DNA from: Streptomyces qinglanensis
GTDB lineage: Bacteria; Actinomycetota; Actinomycetes; Streptomycetales; Streptomycetaceae
Length of the DNA: 64,000 nucleotides
Direction of reading: 5' to 3'
NCBI RefSeq assembly: GCF_900111245.1
Contig: NZ_FOGO01000005.1
Span: forward strand, 124,001 to 188,000
Part shown: piece after piece, positions 1 through 9,345 of the stretch
Position numbering within the stretch: position 1 is the stretch's first letter
How the letters are laid out: the number at the start of each line of letters is the position of its first letter
The notes under the pieces: model-generated
What the model was told of the DNA's origin: nothing
Databases searched by the model: none
The model's input: only the letters and a program-made list of their open reading frames with translations
Translations under genes and position numbers: made by a program

Positions 1-1439
1 ACCACCTTGTACTCGCCCTCCAGGCCGTACGCCTTGAGGACCTTGTCCTTGAGGATCTTCATCTCGCCCGCGCTGGACTCGATCCCGATGATCTTCCCGT
101 CGAACTCCTTGCCGCGCCCCTTGAGGTCCGCCAGGGACCGCACGCCCTTGACGTAGGAGGGCACGGTCAGCTCCAGCGAGGTGGGGCCGTACCAGGAGCC
201 CAGCTTCTCCAGCTCGGAGCCGTACTTGTCCCAGTACTGCTGGTGCGTGGTGGGCAGCCAGGCGTCCGTCTGGAAGTCGGTCTCTCCCTGCGCGAGGGAG
301 GTGTAGAGCGGGCCCGGGTCGAGCTGCTTGAGCTGGGGACGGTAGCCGCGCTGCTCCAGCGCCTCCTTCCACAGATAGGAGGTGGCGATGGCCTCGTCCC
401 ACGGGATGTACCCCATCTTCAGCTGCTTGCCCTTGCCCACGTCGGTGCCACCGGCGGACGGCGCGGAGGAGCCGGACTCGGCCAGGCTCAGCCCGCCCGC
501 CGCCAGCGCCAGTGCCAGGACGCCCGCGAGCGCGGCGACCGTGCTCGGCCGGTAGCGGACGAACCGCATCCGGCCCATCATGGCGGCGGTCCGGGCCGCT
601 GCGCGGCGGCCGAGCGGGGAGACGCGCATGCTGAGGGCGCCGGTCATCCGGTCCAGGTAGATGGCGAGGATGACGACGGCGATGCCGGCCTCGACGCCGA
701 GGCCGATCTGGACCTGGGTGACGGCGGCGTAGATGCGCTCCCCGAGCCCCGGTGCTCCGGCCAGACCGGCGATGACGACCATCGACAGGGCCAGCATGAT
801 GACCTGGTTGATCCCGGCCATGACGGTCGGCAGCGCGAGCGGGAACTGCACCCGGGTGAGGGTCTGCCGCGGACCGGTGCCGAACGCGTCGGCGGCCTCC
901 ACCAGCTCGCTGTCGACCTGCCGGATGCCCAGCTCGGTCATCCGGACACCCGGCGGCATCGCGAAGATGATCGTCGCCAGCAGGCCGGGAGTGGTGCCGA
1001 CGGAGAAGAAGATCACGCCGGGGATGAGGTAGACGAAGGCGGGCATCGTCTGCATCACGTCGAGTACCGGGCGCACGGCGGCGCTGACCGCCTTCTTGCG
1101 CGCTGCCAGGATGCCGATCGGTACCGCGAAGAAGATGGTGATGACCGCGGCGGCCAGGACGAGCGACAGCGTGGACATCGCGTCGTCCCACAGCCCGAAG
1201 GAGTCGATCAGCACGAAGCCGCCGAAGGCGACGACGCCCGCGAGGAGTCCGCGCAGCCAGAAAGCGATGACGGCGAAGATCCCGGCCAGCAGCAGCGGCT
1301 CGACGCTGCTGAGGATCATGTTGATGCCGTCGTAGAGGCCGGTCAGCACCGTGTTGATGGCATCGAACAGCCAGCTCAGATGGGTCTGCAGCCAGTCGAC
1401 GGCGCTCTCGGCCCAGTTGCCCGGATGGAATTCAGGCAT
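1..1439 (-). CDS. Glycine betaine/proline-type ABC transporter, fused permease and substrate-binding protein (partial, 3' end cut)
   Basis: About 479 residues are visible before the window edge removes the C-terminus. Residues 1-270 form a ProW/OpuAB-type permease with several hydrophobic helices and an EAADAFG loop (about 181-187), the EAA motif that contacts the ATPase. A further hydrophobic segment near 298-315 acts as a membrane tether. From about 330 the chain becomes an OpuAC/ProX-like binding domain with aromatic residues (IPWDEAIATSYLW) of the kind that cage quaternary amines. The ATG at 1437-1439 overlaps the end of the upstream ATPase gene by 8 bp, so the two are translationally coupled. 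The probable role is uptake of osmoprotectant betaines. The family is clear, but the exact substrate is inferred. Confidence 0.88.
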   Translation of the reverse strand, partial: MPEFHPGNWAESAVDWLQTHLSWLFDAINTVLTGLYDGINMILSSVEPLLLAGIFAVIAFWLRGLLAGVVAFGGFVLIDSFGLWDDAMSTLSLVLAAAVITIFFAVPIGILAARKKAVSAAVRPVLDVMQTMPAFVYLIPGVIFFSVGTTPGLLATIIFAMPPGVRMTELGIRQVDSELVEAADAFGTGPRQTLTRVQFPLALPTVMAGINQVIMLALSMVVIAGLAGAPGLGERIYAAVTQVQIGLGVEAGIAVVILAIYLDRMTGALSMRVSPLGRRAAARTAAMMGRMRFVRYRPSTVAALAGVLALALAAGGLSLAESGSSAPSAGGTDVGKGKQLKMGYIPWDEAIATSYLWKEALEQRGYRPQLKQLDPGPLYTSLAQGETDFQTDAWLPTTHQQYWDKYGSELEKLGSWYGPTSLELTVPSYVKGVRSLADLKGRGKEFDGKIIGIESSAGEMKILKDKVLKAYGLEGEYKV

Positions 1440-2526
1440 CCGCGCTCACCCCGTTCCCGTCCTCCTCGGCGGGGGGCGGCTCCACCCGCGGCTCCTCGGC
1501 CAGTGCGGCGAGCAGCCGCTCGCGGTCGACGACACCCACGGGGGTGCCGGACCCGTCCGTGACGGTCAGCGGGTGCTCGCTGGTGGAGAACGGGGTGAAC
1601 AGTTGGGCCAGCGGCGTCTCGACCGTGACGGCCGGGACGACCGCGCTCGGCGGACTGCCGTCGGGCGGAGCCGCGCCGCCGTCGGCCTCCCGCATGATCG
1701 CGCCCGCGGTCAGCACCCGGGAGCGGTCCACGTCCTGGGTGAAGGAGGCGACGTACTCGGTGGCGGGCCGCAGCAGGATGTCCTCCGCGGTGCCGATCTG
1801 CACGATCCGGCCGTCGCGCATCATGGCGATGCGGTCGCCGACGCGCATGGCCTCGTTCAGGTCGTGGGTGATGAAGACGATGGTCTTGTGCAGCGACTGC
1901 TGCAGTTGCAGCAACTGGTCCTGCATGTCGCGGCGGATCAGCGGGTCCAGCGCGCTGAAGGACTCGTCCATGAGCAGCAGGTCGGCGTCGGTGGCCAGTG
2001 CGCGGGCGAGCCCGACGCGCTGCTGCATGCCGCCGGACAGCTCGTCGGGCCAGGCGTGCTCCCAGCCCTGGAGCCCGGCCAGCCGCAGGGCCTCGGTCGC
2101 GCGCTGTTCCAGTTCCTCGCCGGGGACGCCCTGCACCCGCAGGCCGTAGGCGGCGTTCTCCAGCACGCTGCGGTGCGGGAAGAGCGCGAAGTGCTGGAAG
2201 ACCATGCTGATCCGGTGGGAGCGCAGCCCGCGCAGTTCGCGCGGACCGAGCGCCGTCAGGTCCTCGCTGTCGAACAGGACCCGCCCCGAGGTGGGCACCA
2301 GCAGGCCGTTGAGCATCCGCAGCAGCGTCGACTTGCCCGAGCCGGAGAGGCCCATGACGACGAATACCTGCCCTTCCGCCACCTCGAAGGAGGCGTCGAT
2401 CACCGCGGCGACCGTGCCTTCGCCCCGCAGCTCCTCGCGGTCCGCGCCGGCGCGCAGCCGGGCCACGGCCTCATCCGCCCGTCTCCCGAACACCTTGTAC
2501 AGGTGTTCGGCTCTCAGCCTGGACAC
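1432..2526 (-). CDS. Glycine betaine/proline ABC transporter ATP-binding protein
   Basis: ATPase subunit (364 aa) that powers the fused permease/binding protein encoded directly downstream. Walker A GLSGSGKST is at about 59-67, the signature LSGGMQQ at 163-169 and Walker B LLLMDES at 183-189. The C-terminal part (about 285-350) resembles the CBS-type regulatory region of ProV/OpuAA, which senses ionic strength in characterised homologues. A much longer in-frame extension exists upstream, but homology begins at SRLRAEHLYKVF. I chose the GTG at 2524-2526, which has AAGAGGG five bases upstream; a GTG two codons earlier is possible. The gene overlaps the next one by 8 bp. Confidence 0.9.
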   Translation of the reverse strand: MSRLRAEHLYKVFGRRADEAVARLRAGADREELRGEGTVAAVIDASFEVAEGQVFVVMGLSGSGKSTLLRMLNGLLVPTSGRVLFDSEDLTALGPRELRGLRSHRISMVFQHFALFPHRSVLENAAYGLRVQGVPGEELEQRATEALRLAGLQGWEHAWPDELSGGMQQRVGLARALATDADLLLMDESFSALDPLIRRDMQDQLLQLQQSLHKTIVFITHDLNEAMRVGDRIAMMRDGRIVQIGTAEDILLRPATEYVASFTQDVDRSRVLTAGAIMREADGGAAPPDGSPPSAVVPAVTVETPLAQLFTPFSTSEHPLTVTDGSGTPVGVVDRERLLAALAEEPRVEPPPAEEDGNGVSADA

Positions 2527-2796
2527 ATTCACCCTCTTGACTGCGACAACAGTTACCCCGGCCTTCCATCCGTCTCGCCATGGAGCGCTGTAGATCGCTG
2601 CAACCGACGCACACCAGAAAGATGAATCACGCATGAAACTTTTGTCGGACTTGTCCTGCTCCATGAGCGTGACCCCGAATCGGGCCTCCCGCTCCCCGCG
2701 GCGTCCAAAGGGGTGGAAAAGCGACCCGAGTGACACTCGGGAGCAGGGCGCGACCACCCGGCGTCACCTGTCGGTCCGGTACGGCATCATCGGCTC

Positions 2797-3765
2797 GTGA
2801 CCACCACAGCGAACGCAGCACACACCGGGACAGGGCACCCCGCCGACGACCGCCGGCTGATGCTCCTGGACACCGCCTCGCTCTACTTCCGCGCCTACTT
2901 CGGCGTCCCGGACACCGTCCGCGCGCCGGACGGAACCCCCGTCAACGCGGTGCGCGGCCTGCTCGACTTCATCGCCAGACTCGTCCAGGACCACCGCCCC
3001 GCCGCGCTGGCCGCCTGCATGGACGCCGACTGGCGTCCCGCATGGCGGGTGGAGCTGATCCCCTCCTACAAGGCGCACCGCGTCGCCGAGGAGGTCCCGG
3101 GCGGCCCGGACCAGGAGGAGACCCCCGACACCCTGGGTCCGCAGGTGCCGGTGATCGAGCAGGTGCTGGACGCGATCGGAGTGGCCCGGCTCGGCGCCGC
3201 GGACTACGAGGCGGACGACGTGATCGGCACCCTCGCCACCCGCGCGACCGGCCCCGTCGACGTCGTCACCGGCGACCGCGACCTGTTCCAGCTCGTCGAC
3301 GACGAGCGCGCCGTGCGGGTGCTCTACCCCGTCAAGGGCGTCGGCAGCCTGGACGCCTACGACGACGCGGCCCTGCGCGCCAAGTACGGGGTCGACGGAA
3401 GGGGGTACGCCGACCTGGCGGTGCTGCGCGGCGACCCCAGCGACGGACTGCCCGGAGTCCGCGGGGTCGGCGAGAAGACGGCCGCCAAACTACTGGCCGA
3501 GTACGGCGACCTGGCGGGCATCCGCGCCGCGGCGGCCGACCCGGTCTCCCGGCTCACCCCCGCCCAGCGCACCAAGTTCCGGGAGGCCGCCGACTATCTG
3601 GACGTCGCGCCCACCGTGGTGCGGGTGGCGCGGGACGTCGCCCTCCCGGACGCCGACCTCGCCCTGCCGCGCAGCCCGCACGACCCGGAGCTGCTGGAGC
3701 AACTGGCCGAACGCTGGGGGCTGGGCGGCTCGCTGCGGCGGCTGCTGGAGGTCCTGGCGGACTGA
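2797..3765 (+). CDS. 5'-3' exonuclease-like flap nuclease
   Basis: A 322-residue protein matching the stand-alone 5'-3' exonuclease domain of DNA polymerase I (ExoIX/FEN-type). Metal-binding acidic clusters are visible: D25 in LLDTAS, the YKAHR helix at 91-95, EADD at 138-141 and TGDRD at 158-162. These are followed by a helix-3-turn-helix DNA-binding motif (GDPSDGLPGVRGVGEKTA, 212-229). The expected activity is removal of 5' flaps or RNA primers. The GTG start at 2797 gives a short, non-conserved N-terminal tail; homology begins near residue 20, so a later start cannot be excluded. The gene is monocistronic, divergent from the ABC ATPase and followed by the iron-regulated gene. Confidence 0.85.
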   Translation: MTTTANAAHTGTGHPADDRRLMLLDTASLYFRAYFGVPDTVRAPDGTPVNAVRGLLDFIARLVQDHRPAALAACMDADWRPAWRVELIPSYKAHRVAEEVPGGPDQEETPDTLGPQVPVIEQVLDAIGVARLGAADYEADDVIGTLATRATGPVDVVTGDRDLFQLVDDERAVRVLYPVKGVGSLDAYDDAALRAKYGVDGRGYADLAVLRGDPSDGLPGVRGVGEKTAAKLLAEYGDLAGIRAAAADPVSRLTPAQRTKFREAADYLDVAPTVVRVARDVALPDADLALPRSPHDPELLEQLAERWGLGGSLRRLLEVLAD

Positions 3766-3790
3766 TCCACCCCGAAGGCCGATCTGCTAG

Positions 3791-3806
3791 CTTAGGTATA
3801 CCTAAG
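3791..3806. promoter_or_regulatory. Iron box (DmdR1/IdeR-type operator)
   Basis: Perfect 16-bp palindrome CTTAGGTATACCTAAG, 25 bp before the start of a siderophore-interacting protein gene. The TTAGG...CCTAA arms are the established core of actinobacterial DtxR-family (DmdR1/IdeR) sites, so iron-dependent repression is expected. The function is inferred from motif plus gene context. Confidence 0.8.
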
Positions 3807-3830
3807 TTGCTCTGTGTCCAGGGAGGCCCC

Positions 3831-4688
3831 GTGCCCGACAACCCGGCCCGTCCAGCCCGCCAGAAGCCGCAGCTCCACCACGCGCGCGTGGTCCGCACCG
3901 AGCGGCTGACGCCGCACATGGTGCGCGTCGTACTCGGCGGCGACTCCCTTGCGGGTTTCCCGGCCGGTGAGTACACCGACCACTACATCAAACTGCTGTT
4001 CCCGGTCCCCGGCGTGCACTACCCGGAGCCCTTCGACATCGCGCAGATCCGCGCCGAACTGCCGCGCTCCCAGTGGCCCGCGACGCGCACCTACACCGTG
4101 CGCGCCTGGGACCCGGCCGCGCGGGAGCTGACCGTCGACTTCGTCGTGCACGGCGACGAGGGGCTGGCCGGCCCCTGGGCCGCCTCCGCCGCCGTCGGCG
4201 ACGAGATCCGTTTCCTGGGGCCCGGCGGCGCCTACGCGCCCGCGCCGGAGGCCGACTGGCACCTGCTGGCCGGCGACGAGAGCGCACTGCCCGCCATCGC
4301 GGCCTCCCTCGCCCGAGTGCCCTCCGCCGTCCCGGTCAGAGCGTTCATCGAGGTCGCCGGAGCCCAGGAGGAGCAGCCGCTGGAGGCACCACCCGGCGCC
4401 GAGGTGCACTGGCTGCACCGGGGTTCGGCTCCGGTGGGCGAACAACTCGTCGCAGCCGTCCGCGCCCTGGAGTTCCCACCCGGCCAGGTACAGGCGTTCG
4501 TCCACGGGGAGGCCGGGTTCGTCAAGGAACTCCGCGGCCATCTGCGGCTGGAGCGGGGCGTCGCGCGCGAACAGCTCTCCATCTCCGGCTACTGGCGGCT
4601 GGGCGCCGACGAGGACAACTGGCAGGCGTCGAAGAAGGAGTGGAACGCCCGCGTCGAGGCCGAGCAGGAGCAGCGCCCCGCCGCCTGA
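3831..4688 (+). CDS. Siderophore-interacting protein (FAD/NAD(P)H ferric-siderophore reductase)
   Basis: A 285-residue flavoprotein of the SIP/ViuB family. These cytoplasmic enzymes reduce ferric siderophores so that iron is released after uptake. The FAD-binding motif RTYTVR is at 86-91, and GLAGPWA (111-117) matches the conserved loop that follows it; the C-terminal SIP domain ends in the usual GYWR segment. The GTG at 3831 is preceded by GGGAGG and sits just after the iron box, which supports both the start and iron control. In-frame sequence upstream to 2730 is non-coding read-through over the exonuclease gene. No siderophore synthesis or transporter gene is visible next to it. Confidence 0.9.
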   Translation: MPDNPARPARQKPQLHHARVVRTERLTPHMVRVVLGGDSLAGFPAGEYTDHYIKLLFPVPGVHYPEPFDIAQIRAELPRSQWPATRTYTVRAWDPAARELTVDFVVHGDEGLAGPWAASAAVGDEIRFLGPGGAYAPAPEADWHLLAGDESALPAIAASLARVPSAVPVRAFIEVAGAQEEQPLEAPPGAEVHWLHRGSAPVGEQLVAAVRALEFPPGQVQAFVHGEAGFVKELRGHLRLERGVAREQLSISGYWRLGADEDNWQASKKEWNARVEAEQEQRPAA

Positions 4689-4691
4689 GGA

Positions 4692-4752
4692 CCCCCGCCC
4701 GCGCGCTGCCCCCGCCGGCCTGCCGCACAGCGGAGCCGTCCGCGGGCGGGGG
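4692..4752. terminator. Convergent-gene hairpin
   Basis: Perfect 12-bp arms (CCCCCGCCCGCG at 4692-4703 and its complement at 4741-4752) enclose a smaller CGCTG/CAGCG stem. The hairpin lies between the stop codons of two converging genes, so it probably terminates both. Confidence 0.6.
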
Positions 4753-4756
4753 GCGT

Positions 4757-5968
4757 TCAGCGCGGCTCCAGCGGCCCCCGCGGGCAGTGCCGCGTCCCCG
4801 TCACGGGATTGCACCGCACAGCGCGGTCCCGCGGTCCCGGCAACTCGGCCACGTAGTCGGACCCGTACCGGGCGGCCAGGCCGGGCACCGGGAAGTCGGT
4901 GCTCACCATCTGCGCGCCCGACGAGAGCGCGTCGCGCAGCATCCCGGTGCTGCCGCTGCTCGCCTGCTCCAGCGGCACGTCCGAGCGGGTCCGGACGTAG
5001 AACCCGCGCCGCACCAGATCGCGGATGACGGCCTTGCCCTCGCCGGTGGGATCGTTCACCTTCATGAAGGCGGCGTCGGGCCGGCCCGGCTCGGAGTCGG
5101 TGAACAGCACCCGCCCCTGCAGGCTCTCGCGGCCCCCGGCCCGGTAGGCGTCCTGGATCTCCCGGCCGTCGTTGTCCATGAAGAACATGACCTGCCCCCG
5201 GGTGTCGCGCACCTTGGGCCACCCGTGCCGGAGCACCGACTCCTCCAGCGTGCGCCCGGGGCGCCGGATGTCGTCCGGGGTCAGCGTCGCCTCGTCGGGG
5301 AAGACGGACCGGATCTCCTCGTCCAGTGCGTCGAGCATCGCCGTGTCCCAGGGCGGGCTCTCGGCACCGCCCTGCTCCTCCAGCCGCGGGTCGGTCTGCT
5401 TGAGTTCCAGCAGGATCGGCACCGCGACATGACCGGGGCGGCTGTCGGACCACTGCTTGACCTGGCGCAGACAGCGGCGCAGCGTGGCGCAGGTCGAGCG
5501 GTAGTCGAAGTCCGCCCAGTGCAGCACCTTGAAACCGGGCTTCCGCAGCTCCGGGTCGTCCAGCGGCGGCAGCCCGGCCCGCTTGCGCAGCAGCGGATCG
5601 GCGTAGAGGCCGCCCTCGGGGTCGGGGAAGACGTCGAGTTCGATGCCGCGCGCCCGCTGCCGGGCGAACTGCTCGGGCAGCGAGGAGTGGCTGTAGAGCA
5701 GGTTCTGCCAGTTGGGGTCGTAGCGGGACATCAGGTTCTGCTCGTCGAGCGAGGTCGTCTCGCGGTGATAGCTGTTGTGCGTGGCCATGGCCTGGAGCTG
5801 GGTCAGCCGCAGGTTCCCGGCCGGATCGCGGTGACCGCCTCGTCCGGCGGCACTGTCCGGCTGGGCCGCGGCGGAGGTGGACGTGAACGCCGCGACGGCG
5901 GCGACGGCGGTCATGGCGCAGATCCAGCGGCGGATCGCGGATCCGGCTCGGGATCGGGTGCTGCTCAT
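4757..5968 (-). CDS. Secreted phosphatidylinositol-specific phospholipase C-like protein
   Basis: A 403-residue exported protein. Residues 1-35 form a signal peptide (RRW, a hydrophobic stretch, then ASA-type AAA/AQ). The mature part looks like the Ca2+-dependent PI-PLC-C1/glycerophosphodiester family. The catalytic-type motif THNSYH is at 63-68, followed by GIELDVFPDPEGG (metal and acid residues) and a second His in FKVLHWADFDY. Such enzymes cleave phosphoinositides or related lipids outside the cell, but the substrate here is unknown. I placed the start at the ATG at 5966-5968, where the signal peptide begins. A longer upstream reading frame is arginine/proline-rich and unlikely to be translated. 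Confidence 0.8.
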   Translation of the reverse strand: MSSTRSRAGSAIRRWICAMTAVAAVAAFTSTSAAAQPDSAAGRGGHRDPAGNLRLTQLQAMATHNSYHRETTSLDEQNLMSRYDPNWQNLLYSHSSLPEQFARQRARGIELDVFPDPEGGLYADPLLRKRAGLPPLDDPELRKPGFKVLHWADFDYRSTCATLRRCLRQVKQWSDSRPGHVAVPILLELKQTDPRLEEQGGAESPPWDTAMLDALDEEIRSVFPDEATLTPDDIRRPGRTLEESVLRHGWPKVRDTRGQVMFFMDNDGREIQDAYRAGGRESLQGRVLFTDSEPGRPDAAFMKVNDPTGEGKAVIRDLVRRGFYVRTRSDVPLEQASSGSTGMLRDALSSGAQMVSTDFPVPGLAARYGSDYVAELPGPRDRAVRCNPVTGTRHCPRGPLEPR

Positions 5969-6302
5969 ACGCACTGGGCCCCCTGTCGGGTACGGGAAGC
6001 GCGCGGGACACGCGCGCCGGACGGAGCCTGCCGGGCCCGTGCGGCCGCCCGGTGCCCGCCGGTTGACGCACGCTTGAACATCCCGCCCCCGGGCCCGACC
6101 GTCAACACCCCCTCGCCGGGGCGCGGTTCGGCGGAGCGGGCGGACCGGGGCGGCGCTCCGCCGAGGCACGGCCTTCTCCGGGGTACCCCGCGAAAGGCGT
6201 GGCCCCTGGGAAGGGACCTCCCGTGTGTCCGCGGGCAGCGCAGACAGCCGGTCCCGGGGCCCCAGGCCCCGGGCTCGCGGCGAACGGCCACGGGCCACCG
6301 GC
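5969..6302. other. Intergenic region, no gene seen
   Basis: About 330 bp between the start of the secreted phospholipase gene and the heptamer array that overlaps the end of helY. Reading frames here are GC-rich, arginine/proline-rich and lack ribosome binding sites, so I see no gene. It should hold the phospholipase promoter on the minus strand, but I could not assign -10/-35 boxes with confidence. Confidence 0.5.
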
Positions 6303-6368
6303 CAGCCGTCAGCCGTCAGCCGTCAGCCGTCAGCCGTCAGCCGTCAGCCGTCAGCCGTCAGCCGTCAG
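6303..6368. repeat. Tandem 7-bp repeat, nine copies of CAGCCGT
   Basis: Nine perfect consecutive copies of CAGCCGT (6303-6365) followed by a partial copy. The helY stop codon (complement of 6365-6367) lies in the last, partial unit, so changes in copy number would alter only the 3' untranslated region. Confidence 0.95.
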
Positions 6369-9184
6369 CGCACGCTGGTGTACGCCACCACGCCGCGCAG
6401 CATGCCCTCGATCGCCCTGCGCGCGTTCCGGGGCACCGTGCCGCCGTCCGGAGCCGCGGCGGCCAACTGGCCCAGGACGTCGATGACCTGCTTGCACCAG
6501 CGCACGAAGTCACCGGCGGGCATGTCGGCCTCGCGCAGCACATCGTCGAGGCCGTAGCCGTCCGCCCAGCGGAAGGCGGCCCAGGCGAAGCCCAGGTCGG
6601 GCTCGCGCTGACCGACACCCTCGGTGGCGGTGATCCGGTGCTCCTCCTCGAGCGCGTCCAGCCGCCCCCAGATCCGCACCATCTCCCCCAGCGCGGCACG
6701 GGCCCGGCCGCCGGGCAGCTTGGGAGGCAGCGCGTCGTCGTTGTTGCGGGCCTCGAACACCAGCGCGGAGACGCAGGCGGCCAGCTCGGCAGGGGGCAGC
6801 CCCTCCCAGACGCCCTCGCGCAGGCACTCCGACGCGAGCAGGTCGAGTTCGCCGTAGAGCCGGGCCAGCACCCGGCCGTCCTCGGTGACCTGGTCGCCGG
6901 AGAGGTAGCCGAGCTCGGACAGCAGTGCGTACACCCGGTCGAAGGTGCGGGCGATGGTGTTCGTACGACCCTCGATCCGGCGCTCCAACTGGCGGGTGTC
7001 GCGGCGCAGCCGGGTGTAGCGCTCGGCCCACCGGGCGTGGTCCTCCCGCTCGTCGCAGCCGTGGCAGGGGTGCTGGCGGATCGCCGTGCGCAACCGCTCG
7101 ATCTCCGGGTCGTCGGCGGCGGCGGAGCGCTGCTTGCGGTGCCGCTCGGGGACGTAGTGGCCCGCCTTGCTGCGCAGCGCCGAGGCCAGGTCCCGGCGGG
7201 ACTGCGGGCTGCGCGCGTTGAAGGACTTGGGTACACGCATCCGCTCCAGCGGCTCGACCGGCACCGGGAAGTCGATCGGACCGAGCCGCTTGACCTGCCG
7301 CTGCGCCGTCAGGACGAGCGGACGCGGCCCCTCCTGACCAGTGCTCCCGTCGTACCCCCTGCGCGCTCCCGACCCGCGTCCGCCGCTCACCCCGGCGTCC
7401 AGCACCAGCGCCAGACCCGCGTACTTCCCGGTGGGCACATGGATCACGTCGCCCGGCCTGAGCTTCTCCAGGGCCGCGGCGGCCTGCGCCCGGCGCTGGT
7501 TGGCGCCCTGCTTGGCCAGCTCCGTCTCACGGTCCTTCAGATCCCGGCGCAGCCGCGCGTACTCCTCGAAGTCCCCCAGGTGGCAGGTCATGGAGGCGCG
7601 GTAGCCCGCCATGCCCTCCTCGTTCTTCTGCACCTGCCGGGAGATGCCGACCACCGAGCGGTCGGCCTGGAACTGCGCGAAGGACGTCTCCAGCAGCTCG
7701 CGCGAACGGTGCCGGCCGAACTGCGCGACGAGGTTGACGGCCATGTTGTACGACGGCTTGAACGACGAGCGCAGCGGGTAGGTGCGCGCGCCAGCCAGCC
7801 CCGCGAGCGCGGCGGGGTCCATGCCGCGCTGCCACAGCACGACGGCGTGCCCCTCGATGTCGATGCCGCGCCGCCCGGCCCGCCCGGTGAGCTGGGTGAA
7901 CTCACCGGGAGTGATGTCGGCGTGCTGCTCGCCGTTCCACTTGACCAGCTTCTCCAGCACCACCGAGCGGGCCGGCATGTTGATGCCGAGGGCCAGTGTC
8001 TCGGTGGCGAAGACGGCCTTGACCAGGCCGCGCACGAACAGCTCCTCGACCACCTCCTTGAAGGTGGGCAGCATGCCCGCGTGGTGGGCGGCGATGCCCC
8101 GCTCCAAGCCCTCCAGCCACTCGAAGTAGCCCAGGACGTGCAGATCCTTGTCCGGGATGTCGGCGGTGCGCTCCTCGACGATCTCCCGGACCCGGCCGCG
8201 CGCCGCGTTGTCGTTCAGCCGCAGGCCCGAGTAGAGGCACTGCTGGACGGCGGCCTCGCATCCCGCCCGGCTGAAGATGAAGGTGATGGCCGGGAGCAGC
8301 CCCTCCGAGTCCAGCCGGTCGATCACCTCGGGCCGGCCCGGCGTCCAGATCCGGGCCCGCTGCCGGCGCTCCCGCTCGCGGTCGGCCTCCCGCTGGGGGC
8401 GGCCGCCCCGGCGCCGGTCGCGGCCGCCACCGACCCGGCTGTTCTCCATCCGGGCCATCCGCACCAGGTCGGGGTTGACCTCGCGCTTGTCGCCGGACTC
8501 CTCGAACAGGTCGTACATCCGGCGCCCGGCCAGCACGTGCTGCCACAGCGGCACGGGGCGCTCCTCGGAGACGATCACCTGAGTGTCACCGCGGACGGTG
8601 TCCAGCCAGTCACCGAACTCCTCCGCGTTGGAGACGGTGGCCGAGAGCGAGACCAGGGTGACCGACTCGGGGAGGTGGATGATCACCTCTTCCCAGACGG
8701 CGCCCCGGAAGCGGTCCGAGAGGTAGTGCACCTCGTCCATGACCACGTAGCCCAGGCCGAGCAGGGACTTCGAGCCCGCGTAGAGCATGTTCCGCAGCAC
8801 CTCGGTCGTCATCACGACGATCGGCGCCTCGGAGTTGACGCTGTTGTCACCGGTCAGCAGTCCGACCTTGGCGGCTCCGTACCGCTTGACCAGGTCGTTG
8901 AACTTCTGGTTAGACAGCGCCTTGATGGGGGTCGTGTAGAAGCACTTGCGGCCCTGGGTGAGGGCCAGGTGGACGGCGAACTCGCCCACGATGGTCTTGC
9001 CGGAGCCGGTCGGCGCTGCGACCAGCACACCCTTTCCCGCTTCGAGGGCTTGGCACGCCTCGATCTGGAAGGGGTCCAGAGCGAAGTCGTACAGGTCACG
9101 GAAGGGCGCGAGAGCGGTGGCCTGCTCGGCGGCACGCTTGCGCGCCGCCGCGTACCGCTCCGCGGGGGACAGATCCTCGGTCAT
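6365..9184 (-). CDS. helY: DEVH-box RNA helicase HelY (Ski2/Mtr4-like)
   Basis: A 939-residue superfamily 2 helicase of the actinobacterial HelY group, related to eukaryotic Ski2/Mtr4 exosome helicases. Motif I APTGSGKT is at 57-64, motif II DEVH at 150-153 and motif III SAT at 181-183. The second RecA domain carries the QLTGRAGRRG motif, and a C-terminal DSHCT-like domain follows. Such proteins unwind structured RNA during turnover or processing. I chose the ATG at 9184 (MTEDLSPAERYAAARKR) as the usual family start; an ATG 13 codons upstream is also open. The gene follows tatC on the same strand after about 160 bp, and its stop codon lies in a heptanucleotide repeat. Confidence 0.92.
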   Translation of the reverse strand: MTEDLSPAERYAAARKRAAEQATALAPFRDLYDFALDPFQIEACQALEAGKGVLVAAPTGSGKTIVGEFAVHLALTQGRKCFYTTPIKALSNQKFNDLVKRYGAAKVGLLTGDNSVNSEAPIVVMTTEVLRNMLYAGSKSLLGLGYVVMDEVHYLSDRFRGAVWEEVIIHLPESVTLVSLSATVSNAEEFGDWLDTVRGDTQVIVSEERPVPLWQHVLAGRRMYDLFEESGDKREVNPDLVRMARMENSRVGGGRDRRRGGRPQREADRERERRQRARIWTPGRPEVIDRLDSEGLLPAITFIFSRAGCEAAVQQCLYSGLRLNDNAARGRVREIVEERTADIPDKDLHVLGYFEWLEGLERGIAAHHAGMLPTFKEVVEELFVRGLVKAVFATETLALGINMPARSVVLEKLVKWNGEQHADITPGEFTQLTGRAGRRGIDIEGHAVVLWQRGMDPAALAGLAGARTYPLRSSFKPSYNMAVNLVAQFGRHRSRELLETSFAQFQADRSVVGISRQVQKNEEGMAGYRASMTCHLGDFEEYARLRRDLKDRETELAKQGANQRRAQAAAALEKLRPGDVIHVPTGKYAGLALVLDAGVSGGRGSGARRGYDGSTGQEGPRPLVLTAQRQVKRLGPIDFPVPVEPLERMRVPKSFNARSPQSRRDLASALRSKAGHYVPERHRKQRSAAADDPEIERLRTAIRQHPCHGCDEREDHARWAERYTRLRRDTRQLERRIEGRTNTIARTFDRVYALLSELGYLSGDQVTEDGRVLARLYGELDLLASECLREGVWEGLPPAELAACVSALVFEARNNDDALPPKLPGGRARAALGEMVRIWGRLDALEEEHRITATEGVGQREPDLGFAWAAFRWADGYGLDDVLREADMPAGDFVRWCKQVIDVLGQLAAAAPDGGTVPRNARRAIEGMLRGVVAYTSVR

Positions 9185-9345
9185 CGTGTCTACGAGCCTA
9201 CCGGCCGACTCCGACAGACTCACGATCTTTACCGGCCCCCGCAGCGAATCCCGTGGTCAGCGAGGTGCGGGCAACTCCGCGGAGCGCGGACGGCCCGTGC
9301 GGGCGGGGCGCGGAAGGAGGGGCCGGGGCCCGGGGTCCGGCTCCC

